Positions 31,205 to 39,006 of a stretch of DNA of 39,030 bases are shown one piece after another; within the stretch, counting starts at the first letter, position 1, and every line of letters begins with the position of its first letter. The notes beneath the pieces were generated by a model, which had not been told where the DNA came from, did no database searches, and saw nothing but the letters and a program-made list of their open reading frames with translations. The DNA lies in the NCBI GenBank assembly GCA_934561555.1, contig CAKTGQ010000021.1:1-39030 (forward strand), read 5' to 3'. Both the position numbers and the translations under genes were made by a program. Source of the stretch: an uncultured Faecalibacterium sp. (GTDB taxonomy: Bacteria > Bacillota > Clostridia > Oscillospirales > Ruminococcaceae).

Positions 31205-31575
31205 CCCTCTCAGTCAACGCCTGACGGCGTTGCCAGATTCCCCTTTTTGTCACCTGCGGTGACATTTTCCCCCGGCCGGGGGAAATCTATCCTCTCAGGG
31301 GGAGCTTTTTGGGTATCTGCCAGAAGCTTTCTCATTGCACCTAATACTTTAGTGCTGCGGTCAACGGCGTGCGCCCTCTCCGTCATCGCTGCGCGATGCC
31401 ACACTCCCCCTTTTGTCGCTGCGCGACATCTTCCCCCGGAGCGGGGGAAGTCTTTCCTCAAAGGGAGAGGCAAGAGCACTGCCGAAAGCTTCCTCGTTTC
31501 TCCTAACACTTTAGCAACGAACGTAATGGCTTGGCTCTCCCTCCGGGAGAGCTGGCGCGGGAGCGCCTGAGAGGG
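31205..31575. repeat. Palindromic intergenic repeat, longest form (371 bp)
   Basis: Fills the 414-base gap between the DUF308 gene and the FAD oxidoreductase gene; no gene seen. Starts AACCCTCTCAGTCAAC and ends CTGAGAGGGTT. Modules include ACGCC/GGCGT, GTCACC/GGTGAC, CCCCCGG/CCGGGGG, two linkers in the opposite sense (CACCTAATACTTTAG and CTCCTAACACTTTAG), GTCGC/GCGAC and a closing GCTCTCCC hairpin. An internal CCCTCTCCGTCATCGC marks the start of a second unit. Confidence 0.9.
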
Positions 31576-31581
31576 TTTCTC

Positions 31582-32286
31582 TTACTCCCGTTCCTCCTGC
31601 TCCACGGTGGCGCTCTCGTCCACATCATCCAGCTCCACGGCGGTAGCCTCTACATCAGCATGCGCCACATCCGGGGCGACAACGCCGTCGCCGTTCAGGT
31701 CCTCGCCGGTGATGCTTTCCAGCACAGACTGGGTCTCCGGGTGCAGCTTGGCAAAACGGCGCACTGCCAGCACGGTATACAGAGCGCTGAGCAGGTTGAT
31801 GGCACCCTCCACGATCAGGATGACGCCGATGGCCATCACCAGCGTTTCCATGGCGCCGAAGGGGTTCAGGATCAGCACCACGCCCAGCACCACGCTGAGC
31901 ACCGGCAGCAGCAGAAAGCCCTTCCAGCTGTCGTAGCCGCAGCGGCGCAGGTCCAAAGCGTTCTGCACCCGGCCGATGGCGTCAAAGATGACGAACAGGC
32001 CGAACACGATGGGCAGGATGCTTACCACGATATCGCTGCGCAGCAGCAGAAAAACGCCCAGTGCAAGGCAGACAAGGCCGGAGATCAGGGTAAGCTGGCT
32101 CTGGAAGATCCCGCGCTCCACCACAAAGTAGCGGATCAGCTGCACCGCTGCGCAGGCCAGCACCACGCCGCCCAGCGCATAGCAGACGATGTTCAGCGCC
32201 GTGCCGGGCTTCATGACCAGAAAAATGCCCAGCCCGACATACAGCAGGCTCATGAGGATCAGGTTCCACTTCAGCTTTTTTACCAT
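31582..32286 (-). CDS. DUF308 (HdeD-like) membrane protein with acidic tail
   Basis: 234 residues. Six hydrophobic helices (residues about 8-180) in three hairpins, with the repeated GLxLLxxP-like turns (LGIFLVMKPGTA, LGVFLLLRSDIV, LGVVLILNPFGAM) of the DUF308/HdeD family. The C-terminal 50 residues are acidic and contain DLNGDGVVAPD, an EF-hand-like calcium-loop sequence. HdeD-type proteins are linked to acid stress in enterics; the role here is unknown. The start MVKKLKWN follows AAAGGAA at a rather long spacing. It lies 46 bases after the MATE gene. Confidence 0.85.
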   Translation of the reverse strand: MVKKLKWNLILMSLLYVGLGIFLVMKPGTALNIVCYALGGVVLACAAVQLIRYFVVERGIFQSQLTLISGLVCLALGVFLLLRSDIVVSILPIVFGLFVIFDAIGRVQNALDLRRCGYDSWKGFLLLPVLSVVLGVVLILNPFGAMETLVMAIGVILIVEGAINLLSALYTVLAVRRFAKLHPETQSVLESITGEDLNGDGVVAPDVAHADVEATAVELDDVDESATVEQEERE

Positions 32287-32332
32287 AGAGATCACGTTCC
32301 TTTCGTTTGCAGGGCCGCTGCCCGCACCCGGG

Positions 32333-33718
32333 TCAGTGGTACAGGGGTGCGATGGTGGTCTTATTGATACGGGCATAGAAGGCCAGGCTCATCAGGATGC
32401 TGACGACTTCCGCAATGAGGAAGGCCCACCAGACATTGTTGACGCTGCCGGTCTGTGCCAGCAGCCACGCGGCCGGCAGCAGCACGAACAGCTGGCGGCA
32501 GACCGAAACGATGAGGCTGAAAACGCCGTTGCCCAGCGCCTGAAACACCGAGCTGAGCACGATGCTGACGCCCGCCAGCAGGAAATGCAGGCAGATGATG
32601 CGCATGGCCGGAATGCCGATGGCAAGCATGGCGTCACTGGCGGCAAAGATGCTCAGCACCAGCCCGGGCGCGAACTGGAAGATGCAGAAGCCTGCCAGCA
32701 TGATGCCTTCGGCGTAGCATACCGCCAGCTTGATGGTCTTTTTCACGCGGTCCGGTCTGCGGGCACCGTAGTTGTAGCTGATGATGGGCACCATGCCGTT
32801 GTTCAGGCCGAAAATGGGCATAAACACAAAGCTTTGCAGCTTGAAGTAGACGCCGAACACCGCCACCGCCGTAGCAGAGAAGGCCATCAAAATCAGGTTC
32901 ATGCCGAAGGTCATCAGGCTGCCCACGCACTGCATGGCGATGCTGGGCAGACCCACGGTGTAGATGCGGCCGATGGCCTTGGCGCTGGGCCGGAAGCCCT
33001 TGAAGCTGATCTGGATATCCGGGTTTTTGCGGGTATTGAAGTACAAGGTCATGCCCGCGCCGCAGAACTGGCCGATGACCGTAGCCACCGCCGCGCCGGT
33101 GGTGCCGGACAGCGCCTGCCCGCAGTAGCCGAAGATGAAGATGGGGTCCAGAATGATGTTGACTACTGCACCCACCAGCTGGCTGATCATGCTCAGATGG
33201 GTGCGGCCGGTGGCAGCCAGCAGCTTTTCGCCCATGGTCTGGGTGAAAATGCCCAGACTGAAGATGCAGCACACCGCCAGATACCGGATGCCCTGCTGCG
33301 CGATGACGGGGTCACTGGTCTGGGCGTAGAAGTAGGGCTTCATGCAGGTAAGGCCGATGACAAAGAACACCGCAAAGCTGCACAGGGAAAGGAAGATGCC
33401 GTTTTCTGCGGTGGCGTTGGCGCGGCTCTGGTTCTTTTCGCCAAGGCTCTTGCTCAGCAGGGCGTTCACGCCCACGCCGGTGCCCACGCCCACAGCGATC
33501 ATGACGTTCTGCAATGAAAAGGCCAGCGATACGGCGGTAAGGGCGCTCTCGCTGACATGGGACACGAACACCGAGTCCACCACGTTGTACAGCGCCTGCA
33601 CCAGCATGGAGATCATCATCGGGATGCTGAGTTTCAGCAAAAGGGGGTTAATCTCCATGGTGCCCATGATGTTTTCCCGCACCTCGGCGGGTGCGGTCTG
33701 CGATTGATTTGTTTTCAC
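32333..33718 (-). CDS. MATE-family efflux transporter
   Basis: 461 residues with the twelve-helix MATE plan in two halves; typical stretches are LLLKLSIPMMISMLVQALYN and VVDSVFVSHV at the start, GAVVNIILDPIFIFG at the middle, and IYTVGLPSIAMQC opening the second half. It exports organic cations or other toxic compounds using a Na+ or H+ gradient. It begins with GTG, supported by AAGGAG 5 bases upstream; the next in-frame ATG (ENIMGTM) has no ribosome site. The substrate is unknown. It follows the cytidylate-kinase-like gene across a hairpin and precedes the DUF308 gene. Confidence 0.93.
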   Translation of the reverse strand: MKTNQSQTAPAEVRENIMGTMEINPLLLKLSIPMMISMLVQALYNVVDSVFVSHVSESALTAVSLAFSLQNVMIAVGVGTGVGVNALLSKSLGEKNQSRANATAENGIFLSLCSFAVFFVIGLTCMKPYFYAQTSDPVIAQQGIRYLAVCCIFSLGIFTQTMGEKLLAATGRTHLSMISQLVGAVVNIILDPIFIFGYCGQALSGTTGAAVATVIGQFCGAGMTLYFNTRKNPDIQISFKGFRPSAKAIGRIYTVGLPSIAMQCVGSLMTFGMNLILMAFSATAVAVFGVYFKLQSFVFMPIFGLNNGMVPIISYNYGARRPDRVKKTIKLAVCYAEGIMLAGFCIFQFAPGLVLSIFAASDAMLAIGIPAMRIICLHFLLAGVSIVLSSVFQALGNGVFSLIVSVCRQLFVLLPAAWLLAQTGSVNNVWWAFLIAEVVSILMSLAFYARINKTTIAPLYH

Positions 33719-33740
33719 GATTTCTCCTTGCCGGAAACAT

Positions 33741-33766
33741 GGGCAGGGCGCAGAAGCGCCCTGCCC
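33741..33766 (-). other. Strong hairpin without U-tract upstream of the MATE gene
   Basis: 11-bp perfect stem GGGCAGGGCGC / GCGCCCTGCCC with tetraloop, between the kinase-like gene and the MATE start. No T run follows on the minus strand. It may be an mRNA-processing or stability element, or a leader control. Confidence 0.6.
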
Positions 33767-33801
33767 ACGTTCTGTCGTTGTTTATTGAGTCTGACCGGGG
33801 T

Positions 33802-34404
33802 TTACAGCGTCTTTTCCTTTGCGGCGGCTGCGTCCAAGATCATCTTTACGCAGGTCTCGCGGCCAAGGGCGGCGTTGATGGCCAGATCGTAGTTGTGGGC
33901 ATCGCCCCAGCGGTTCTGGGTGTAGTAGTTGTAGTAGGCCGAACGGTTGCGGTCGGTCTTTTCCACCTCGTCCTTGATGCCCTTTTCGTCCTTGGCTTTT
34001 ACCAAGGGGTTGGTCTTGGCGTACTGCAAACGCCACTCCTTGGGTGCATACACGAACACCCGCAGCACGTCCTTGCGCTCCCGCAGAACGTAGTCACCGC
34101 AGCGGCCAAGGATCACGCAGGGGCCTTCCTCGGCCAGCTGCTTGATGATACGGCTCTGCAGAATGAACACCTGATCGCCCAGCGGCAGCTCGTTGCCCAT
34201 GGTGTACAGGCTGTACAGCAGGCTGTGGGTATGCCGTTTCTCGCTGGCGGCAACAGCCTCCTCCGACAAGCCGGAGTTCTTTGCTGCCATGGTGATCAGC
34301 TCCTTGTCGTAAAGCTTGATGCCCAGCGCATTTGCTACGTCCTCTGCGATGTAGCGTCCACCGGTGCAGTACTCACGGCCCAAAGTGATGATCGTCTTTG
34401 CCAT
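33802..34404 (-). CDS. Cytidylate kinase-like family protein
   Basis: 200 residues. Opens with MAKTIITLGREYCTGGRYIAEDVANALGIKLYDKELI, the usual start of this family, which resembles cytidylate kinase. The P-loop is the atypical REYCTGGR form. Later EGPCVILGRCGDYVL, VFVYAPKEWR and the tyrosine-rich RSAYYNYYTQNRWGDAHNYDLAINA match. A nucleotide kinase fold is likely; real CMP kinase activity is not established for the group. AGGAGG precedes the ATG at 34404; the frame is open much further upstream, but that lies within the neighbouring gene. It is 40 bases after the C39-like gene. Confidence 0.88.
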   Translation of the reverse strand: MAKTIITLGREYCTGGRYIAEDVANALGIKLYDKELITMAAKNSGLSEEAVAASEKRHTHSLLYSLYTMGNELPLGDQVFILQSRIIKQLAEEGPCVILGRCGDYVLRERKDVLRVFVYAPKEWRLQYAKTNPLVKAKDEKGIKDEVEKTDRNRSAYYNYYTQNRWGDAHNYDLAINAALGRETCVKMILDAAAAKEKTL

Positions 34405-34444
34405 AATGTGTTCCTCCTGTTTCATATATCGCCCTGAAAAAAGC

Positions 34445-35824
34445 TTACGGCTGTGCCGGGGCGTCCCCGGTCCGGCCGGTGGCTTGGGGTGCTGTGCTCG
34501 CGGGCGCAGGCTTCGGCTTCGGCAGCCGTGCCTCTGCCACCCGCATGGTGCCGGTCTGATCCACTGCATACACACTGCAGCGCCCGCCTGCGGCCAGCAG
34601 CTCCGGCGGGAACTGTACCCCGCCGTCCTCGGTGCGGGTACAGCGCAAAAAGGTCCGGTGGGCGGTGGTGGCGTGCGCCACGCCGTCGTGGGGCGCGCAG
34701 GCGATCCAGCCGGAAAAGTTTTCCGGCAGGTCTGCGGGCTCTCCCCGCCGCTCAAAGTAGTAAACGCCCGGCTCTGTGCCGGCGCGCAGATCGCAGCGCA
34801 GCCGCCGGGGACGGTCGGCCTCGGCCTCCCGCTGCTTTGGCCGCAGGGCAATGGCCTTGCCGGTAAAGTAACGCATAAAATCCACCAGCGCCATGGTGCA
34901 GTTCACTGCGCCGTCGGTATCGGCGGTGGGGTCGTTCAGCAGCACAAAATCTGCCATCACGGCGTCATCGTGACCAAAGCCGCGCAAGCCCATCCACAGC
35001 CGCACCGGGTCACGCTGGCCGCGCACCCGCCGCTCCACCTGCACGGCCACCGAGCAGCCGTCGTGGATCTGCTCCCGCAGGTCGGCAAGGTCCATCCATG
35101 CCTGCCAGCAGGGATAGCCGCAGCAGCCTGCGGCGGCCGCCGCAAAGGCGGTGTTGCCGGTGCTGCGGGTGTTGCCGTCCTCCATGGCGTAGGCCACTTC
35201 CTCCGGCAGGATATCCTCACCCCAGCGGTTCATCAGCGCCGCCATGACCAGCGGCAGGTCCATCTCCCGCCCAAAGCTGGGGTCGTGGGCAGAAAGGCAG
35301 TATTCCGGCAGATAGAGCCGCCGGTTCAGCGGGTGTCCGTTGTGCTTTTCCCACGCAAGGGGACGCACCGCCGCCGCCAGCAGACGCACCGCCGGGGTGA
35401 CTTTATCGTTGTTGGTGGAAAGGTTCACCTGCAGCTGCACGCCGGTGCCGCCGCCCGGGGCGGCTACCGTAACGGTATCGCCCATCAAAAAGATCATGCC
35501 GTCCTCGCTGTGGCTGGATACGCTGCACCGGGGGTAATCCGGGGCCCACTTGCCAAAGCTCATCCAGCCCGTCCACGCCCCTGCCGCATACACCCGGCAG
35601 CGCACCTCCACCATGGTGTCCCGGGGTGCATGGGCGTTCCAGCTGACGTTCAGGTTGCAGAAGGCCGGCATGGCAAATTCCGGGGTGGTGTAGCTGCCGT
35701 ACAAAAGGCTGCGTCCGGCCACGCTGTCCAGCACCAGTGCGCCGTTTTCCAGCGCAACGTTGTCCAGCTGCCCGCGGGAAAAGGTCTCTGTCCCCTGCAG
35801 CACAAGATTATTCCGTTGTTCCAT
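34445..35824 (-). CDS. C39-like peptidase-fold protein, probably lacking the catalytic Cys
   Basis: 459 residues, no signal peptide. Residues 1-160 look like a beta-sandwich. Residues about 170-330 follow the plan of C39_2-type cysteine peptidases: LYLPEYCLSA, LPEEVAYAMEDGNTRSTGNTAFAAAAAG, a helix LREQIHDGCSVAVQV, then GFGHDDAVMADFVLLNDPTA with the expected His285 and Asp298. At the position of the family's WCSPTS nucleophile there is SFGREMDLPLVMAAL, with no Cys. It may therefore be a binding protein with a dead protease fold. The C-terminus is Pro/Ala-rich. AAAGGAG precedes the start. It is in tandem with DUF624-like and kinase-like genes. Confidence 0.6.
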   Translation of the reverse strand: MEQRNNLVLQGTETFSRGQLDNVALENGALVLDSVAGRSLLYGSYTTPEFAMPAFCNLNVSWNAHAPRDTMVEVRCRVYAAGAWTGWMSFGKWAPDYPRCSVSSHSEDGMIFLMGDTVTVAAPGGGTGVQLQVNLSTNNDKVTPAVRLLAAAVRPLAWEKHNGHPLNRRLYLPEYCLSAHDPSFGREMDLPLVMAALMNRWGEDILPEEVAYAMEDGNTRSTGNTAFAAAAAGCCGYPCWQAWMDLADLREQIHDGCSVAVQVERRVRGQRDPVRLWMGLRGFGHDDAVMADFVLLNDPTADTDGAVNCTMALVDFMRYFTGKAIALRPKQREAEADRPRRLRCDLRAGTEPGVYYFERRGEPADLPENFSGWIACAPHDGVAHATTAHRTFLRCTRTEDGGVQFPPELLAAGGRCSVYAVDQTGTMRVAEARLPKPKPAPASTAPQATGRTGDAPAQP

Positions 35825-35855
35825 GGGACATCGCTCCTTTCCGCAGCATTATCGC

Positions 35856-36695
35856 TTATTCCTCCGGGGTGTCGTCGTCTGTGTAGTCCTCTTTCAGGGC
35901 GGCCTCCAGTTCGGCGTCCTTCATTTTGCGGATGTTCTCTTCAATGTGGAACACCCGGTCGATATCGCCGTACACGATCTGGCAGGAAACCTCGGTGACG
36001 AACCAGAAGCCGAAGATCAGCATCAGGAAAAGACCCAGCGGCATGCACAGGATCACCACGCCCCAGAACAGCACCTGCACGATGGCGGCAGCCAGTGCGT
36101 GGGGCAAAAAGGCGATCATGCAGTTGATGCTGTTTTTTAAAGTCAGGCTCAACGGCTGGTCCAGCAGCACCACCTGCGGCCACATATAGGCAAACAGCAT
36201 CTGGAACAGCACCAGATTGAGCACCGTAGCCACCCACAGCGGGATGCCCACATTCGTGCCGTGGTACAGCATATTGAAGCAGAAATAGACAAGGAAAATT
36301 TGCAGCGTGACCACCACGGTGTACAGCACACCCGGCGCAAGGCTGGCTTTAAAGTTGCGTTTGAACGCCTTGCGGTAGGTCACCCACCAGTAGCCCGCCT
36401 CGTCGCGCAGTGCGCGCAGGACGGTATCGTACATTCCTGCCAGTGCCGGGCCTGCCAGCAGACCGCCCACGGCGGCGCTGCCCAGCATCACCGGCAGGCT
36501 GTTCTGCAAAAAGCCGATGTACACTAAGCAGATGACCGGTGCAAACCCGATGCAGGTCAGCAGGTTTGCAAGGAACATGCCGTTCATATCACGACCTACA
36601 AGCTCAAAAAAGCGGCCGATGCCGGTCTTGCGGGGGGCGTCCTTTTCGACGCCCTTACCGGCCTTGAAATCATTGGCAGAAGGAAAAAGACCCAT
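35856..36695 (-). CDS. DUF624 (YesL-like) membrane protein
   Basis: 279 residues with about five to six membrane helices. Typical of the family are RFFELVGRDMNGMFLANLLTCI at the start and the cytoplasmic RALRDEAGYWWVTYRKAFKRNFKASL loop (near 95-120). The C-terminal 45 residues are charged and acidic. YesL-like proteins often accompany carbohydrate-uptake genes, but none is here. The ribosome site (AGAGG) is rather far from the ATG, so the start is less certain. It is first of a run of minus-strand genes and has a TTGACA promoter upstream. Confidence 0.75.
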   Translation of the reverse strand: MGLFPSANDFKAGKGVEKDAPRKTGIGRFFELVGRDMNGMFLANLLTCIGFAPVICLVYIGFLQNSLPVMLGSAAVGGLLAGPALAGMYDTVLRALRDEAGYWWVTYRKAFKRNFKASLAPGVLYTVVVTLQIFLVYFCFNMLYHGTNVGIPLWVATVLNLVLFQMLFAYMWPQVVLLDQPLSLTLKNSINCMIAFLPHALAAAIVQVLFWGVVILCMPLGLFLMLIFGFWFVTEVSCQIVYGDIDRVFHIEENIRKMKDAELEAALKEDYTDDDTPEE

Positions 36696-36774
36696 AATAA
36701 CTGCGGTACCTCTCTTACGTTTTTAACCGGCACCGCAGGCATTTTGTCTGGAAAGTGCCATTGTGCTGGCTTTA

Positions 36775-36803
36775 CAGATATAAATATACCTGTATTTTGT
36801 CAA
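36775..36803 (-). promoter_or_regulatory. Probable promoter of the DUF624-like gene
   Basis: On the minus strand: TTGACA, 17 bases, TATCTG, in an A/T-rich gap shared with the divergent plsC gene. The -10 is imperfect. Confidence 0.5.
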
Positions 36804-36869
36804 CTTTGCAAGATACAACCGGGGCTAATTGTAAAAAAATATTTATCTCTCCCTTTTTTGCGCAAAGTG

Positions 36870-36878
36870 TGCTACAAT
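36870..36878 (+). promoter_or_regulatory. Extended -10 of the plsC gene
   Basis: TGCTACAAT, 35 bases before the ATG, with no good -35 element; TG-extended -10 boxes of this kind recur in the window. Confidence 0.45.
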
Positions 36879-36913
36879 GACAATGGCATTTTTTGCAATA
36901 GGAGGAAACTATT

Positions 36914-37642
36914 ATGAGCATTCTTCGCACCATTGCGATGTTTATTTATCTGTTCGGATACATGATCCTGCATTACGGCATCCTGCGCCGCGCCGAGCGC
37001 GCCGCAGCCGCCGGAGATATGGCTACCGTGGAGCAGATCGTGAACCAGCATATCCCCCGCTGGAGCCGGGGCATCTTAAAGGTGACCGGCGTTGCCCTGA
37101 CCGTAGACGGACTGGAAAATATCCCCAAGGACCGCCCCTGCGTATTTGTGGCGAACCACCGCAGCTACTACGACATCCCTTTGCTGCTGGCCGGACTGGA
37201 AAAGCCCCACGGCATCCTTGCCAAGGAGGAGCTGGAAAAGATCTTTCTGCTCAACCGCTGGATGAAGCTGCTGGGCTGCGTGTTCGTGCAGCGTGACGAT
37301 GTGCGCGCCTCGGTGCGGGCACTGAACGATGCTACCGCCATCGTGGAGGGCGGCCGCAGCTTTGTCATCTTCCCCGAGGGCACCCGCTACAAGGGCGAAG
37401 AGGGCGGCGCAGGCGAGTTCAAGGCCGGTGCTTTCCGCATTGCGGTCAAGACCGGTGCCCCGGTGGTGCCTGTGGCAGTGACCGGTGCCCGCGCCCTGTT
37501 TGAGAGCAATGGCAACCGCTGCCGCCCGGGCAGTGTGCGCATCAAGGTCATGCCCCCCATCCAGACCGCCGGCATGAGCAAGGCCGAGCAGAAGCAGCTG
37601 CCCGATGCCGTGCGCCAGAGCATTCTGGCTGCGCTGAAGTAA
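36914..37642 (+). CDS. plsC: 1-acylglycerol-3-phosphate O-acyltransferase (PlsC-like)
   Basis: 242 residues. The acyltransferase motifs are intact: HX4D as NHRSYYD (H82, D87), motif II near NRWMKLLGCVFVQR and motif III FPEGTR (154-159), with the PVVPVAVTG strand after it. One N-terminal hydrophobic segment (about 5-22) anchors it to the membrane. It adds the second acyl chain to lysophosphatidic acid in phospholipid synthesis; another acyl acceptor is possible, since several paralogues are usual. AGGAGG lies 8 bases before the ATG. A repeat fragment and a one-helix membrane protein gene follow. Confidence 0.92.
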   Translation: MSILRTIAMFIYLFGYMILHYGILRRAERAAAAGDMATVEQIVNQHIPRWSRGILKVTGVALTVDGLENIPKDRPCVFVANHRSYYDIPLLLAGLEKPHGILAKEELEKIFLLNRWMKLLGCVFVQRDDVRASVRALNDATAIVEGGRSFVIFPEGTRYKGEEGGAGEFKAGAFRIAVKTGAPVVPVAVTGARALFESNGNRCRPGSVRIKVMPPIQTAGMSKAEQKQLPDAVRQSILAALK

Positions 37643-37670
37643 CAGTTTTTAATCACCGTTTCACTTAAAG

Positions 37671-37807
37671 GCTTCCCCCGACCGGGGGAAGCTGTCACCG
37701 CAGGTGACTGATGAGGGCGCAGGCAAACAGCAACTTGCGGGAAATCACCCCTCATCCGTCTGCTCACTGCGTTCGCAGCCACCTTCCCCCCAAGGGGTGA
37801 AGGCTTT
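37671..37807. repeat. Variant intergenic repeat between plsC and the next gene
   Basis: Hairpins GCTTCCCCC/GGGGGAAGC and GTCACC/GGTGAC followed by GACTGATGAGGGCGC match modules of the main family. The right part (CACCCCTCATCCGTCTGCTCA, hairpin CTGC/GCAG, then CCTTCCCCCCAAGGGGTGAAGG) is a related but different type ending in TGATGAGGG/CCCTCATC rather than TGAGAGGG/CCCTCTCA. Confidence 0.8.
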
Positions 37808-37859
37808 GGGAACCGGCTTCACACTACTGCCCGACCTTATCACACAGGAGAACTATTTT

Positions 37860-38612
37860 ATGGCAAGCTACCGTTACGAACGCAACATCGACCCCAAGGA
37901 CCTCAAGCCCCGCAAGGAGCGGCAGTACAGCCGCAAAGAGCGCTGGGCGAACTGGTGGGACTACAACCTGAAATGGGTGCTGATTTTCGGCATTGCCGGT
38001 GCGTTCGTGGCGTACTGCTTTATCGGGCAGTATTTCCTGACCACCCACCCGGATTATAACGTGGCGGTGGTAAGCCCCTACTACCTGCCCGAAGCCACCG
38101 TCACCGCCCTGCAAGAGCAGCTTGCCGCCTACGGCGAGGACTGCAACGGAGACGGCAAGGTGGTGGTGAAGCTGAACCAGTACACCATGGCTTTCAACAG
38201 CGAGGACTCGGACGCCTATCTGGATATGGCGGGCACCACCAAGCTTTCCACCGATATCCAGAGCTCCCTCAGCTCCATCTTTATCCTCTACGACCCCGCA
38301 GGCTTTCAGCAGACCACCGGCACTTTGCGGTATCTGGACGGTCATCTGCCCAAATCCGATGCCGACAGCGACTGGTGGAACATGGTCTACCGCTGGACGG
38401 ACTGCCCGGTGCTGACCGGGATGGAGCTGGGCAGCTACACCTCGGACGCGGTGCAGAGCGCCAGCGGCGACAGCCAGCAGCTGCTGGCAGATTACTATAT
38501 CGGCATCCGAGGCGCATGGCTGAAGGAATCGGCTTCCCTGCTGGAAAACAGCGAGACCCTTTGGGCAAACCTGACCGCCGGGGCAGTCTCCACCGCCGCG
38601 GAGGGGCACTAA
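37860..38612 (+). CDS. One-helix membrane protein of unknown function
   Basis: 250 residues. A strongly basic cytoplasmic start (RYERNIDPKDLKPRKERQYSR over residues 4-24), one membrane helix (about 39-60, WVLIFGIAGAFVAYCF), then an outside domain of 190 residues with AVVSPYYLPEATVTALQEQL, DCNGDGKVVVKL (EF-hand-like) and FILYDPAGF. No family recognised. The domain has alternating strand-helix character, as in ligand-binding folds. AGGAG precedes the ATG at 37860. It is two bases from the small gene that follows, so the two form an operon. Confidence 0.8.
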   Translation: MASYRYERNIDPKDLKPRKERQYSRKERWANWWDYNLKWVLIFGIAGAFVAYCFIGQYFLTTHPDYNVAVVSPYYLPEATVTALQEQLAAYGEDCNGDGKVVVKLNQYTMAFNSEDSDAYLDMAGTTKLSTDIQSSLSSIFILYDPAGFQQTTGTLRYLDGHLPKSDADSDWWNMVYRWTDCPVLTGMELGSYTSDAVQSASGDSQQLLADYYIGIRGAWLKESASLLENSETLWANLTAGAVSTAAEGH

Positions 38613-38614
38613 AG

Positions 38615-38794
38615 ATGCGCTTCCGCATCAAAACCGGCGGCCCCGCCGCACGGTTTACCTTTGACCGCACCCCAAAGCCCCAGCCGCCCGCGCCGCCCAG
38701 TCCCCGCGCCGCAGACCTTGATAACCCCTACGGGCGCTACTACGGCAGAGCCCGCAGCTGGGAGGATATCTTAAAAAACAAAACAACAGACTGA
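38615..38794 (+). CDS. Small basic proline-rich protein (59 aa)
   Basis: 59 residues: MRFRIKTGGPAARFTF, a Pro/Ala stretch (PKPQPPAPPSPR), then NPYGRYYGRARSWEDILKN. No membrane helix or known domain. GGAGGGG precedes the ATG, which follows the upstream stop by two bases; coupling and the terminator directly after it support a real gene. It may be a cytoplasmic partner of the membrane protein upstream. Confidence 0.65.
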   Translation: MRFRIKTGGPAARFTFDRTPKPQPPAPPSPRAADLDNPYGRYYGRARSWEDILKNKTTD

Positions 38795-38799
38795 CCCGG

Positions 38800-38835
38800 G
38801 CTGCCGCACAGCATTTTGTGCGGCAGCTTTTTTTT
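38800..38835 (+). terminator. Terminator of the two-gene operon
   Basis: GCTGCCGCACA / TGTGCGGCAGC, 11-bp perfect stem with loop GCATTT, followed by T8. Confidence 0.92.
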
Positions 38836-38847
38836 GCAAGGTACGAA

Positions 38848-39006
38848 CCCTCTCAGTCAAAGCCTTGCGGCTTTGCCAGCTCCCCCGAAGGGGGAGCTTT
38901 TGGCGCGCCCGGAAGTTTTCTCCCTGCATTTAACACTTTAGGAAACGAGGCTGACGGCGTGCGCCCTCTCAGTCAAAGCCTGACGGCTTTGCCAGCTCTC
39001 CCAAAG
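38848..39006. repeat. Palindromic intergenic repeat, two units, second truncated
   Basis: Two units in the same sense, 116 bases apart (CCCTCTCAGTCAAAGCC at 38848 and 38964). The first has AAGCC/GGCTT and AGCTCCCCC/GGGGGAGCT hairpins and the linker CATTTAACACTTTAG. The second stops inside its second hairpin (GCCAGCTCTCCCAAAG) and unrelated sequence begins at about 39007. Confidence 0.88.

Noticed and set aside
34364..35998. Plus-strand frame opposite the C39-like gene (544 codons)
   Set aside because: Antisense shadow. The minus-strand reading has a good start, a ribosome site and family motifs.
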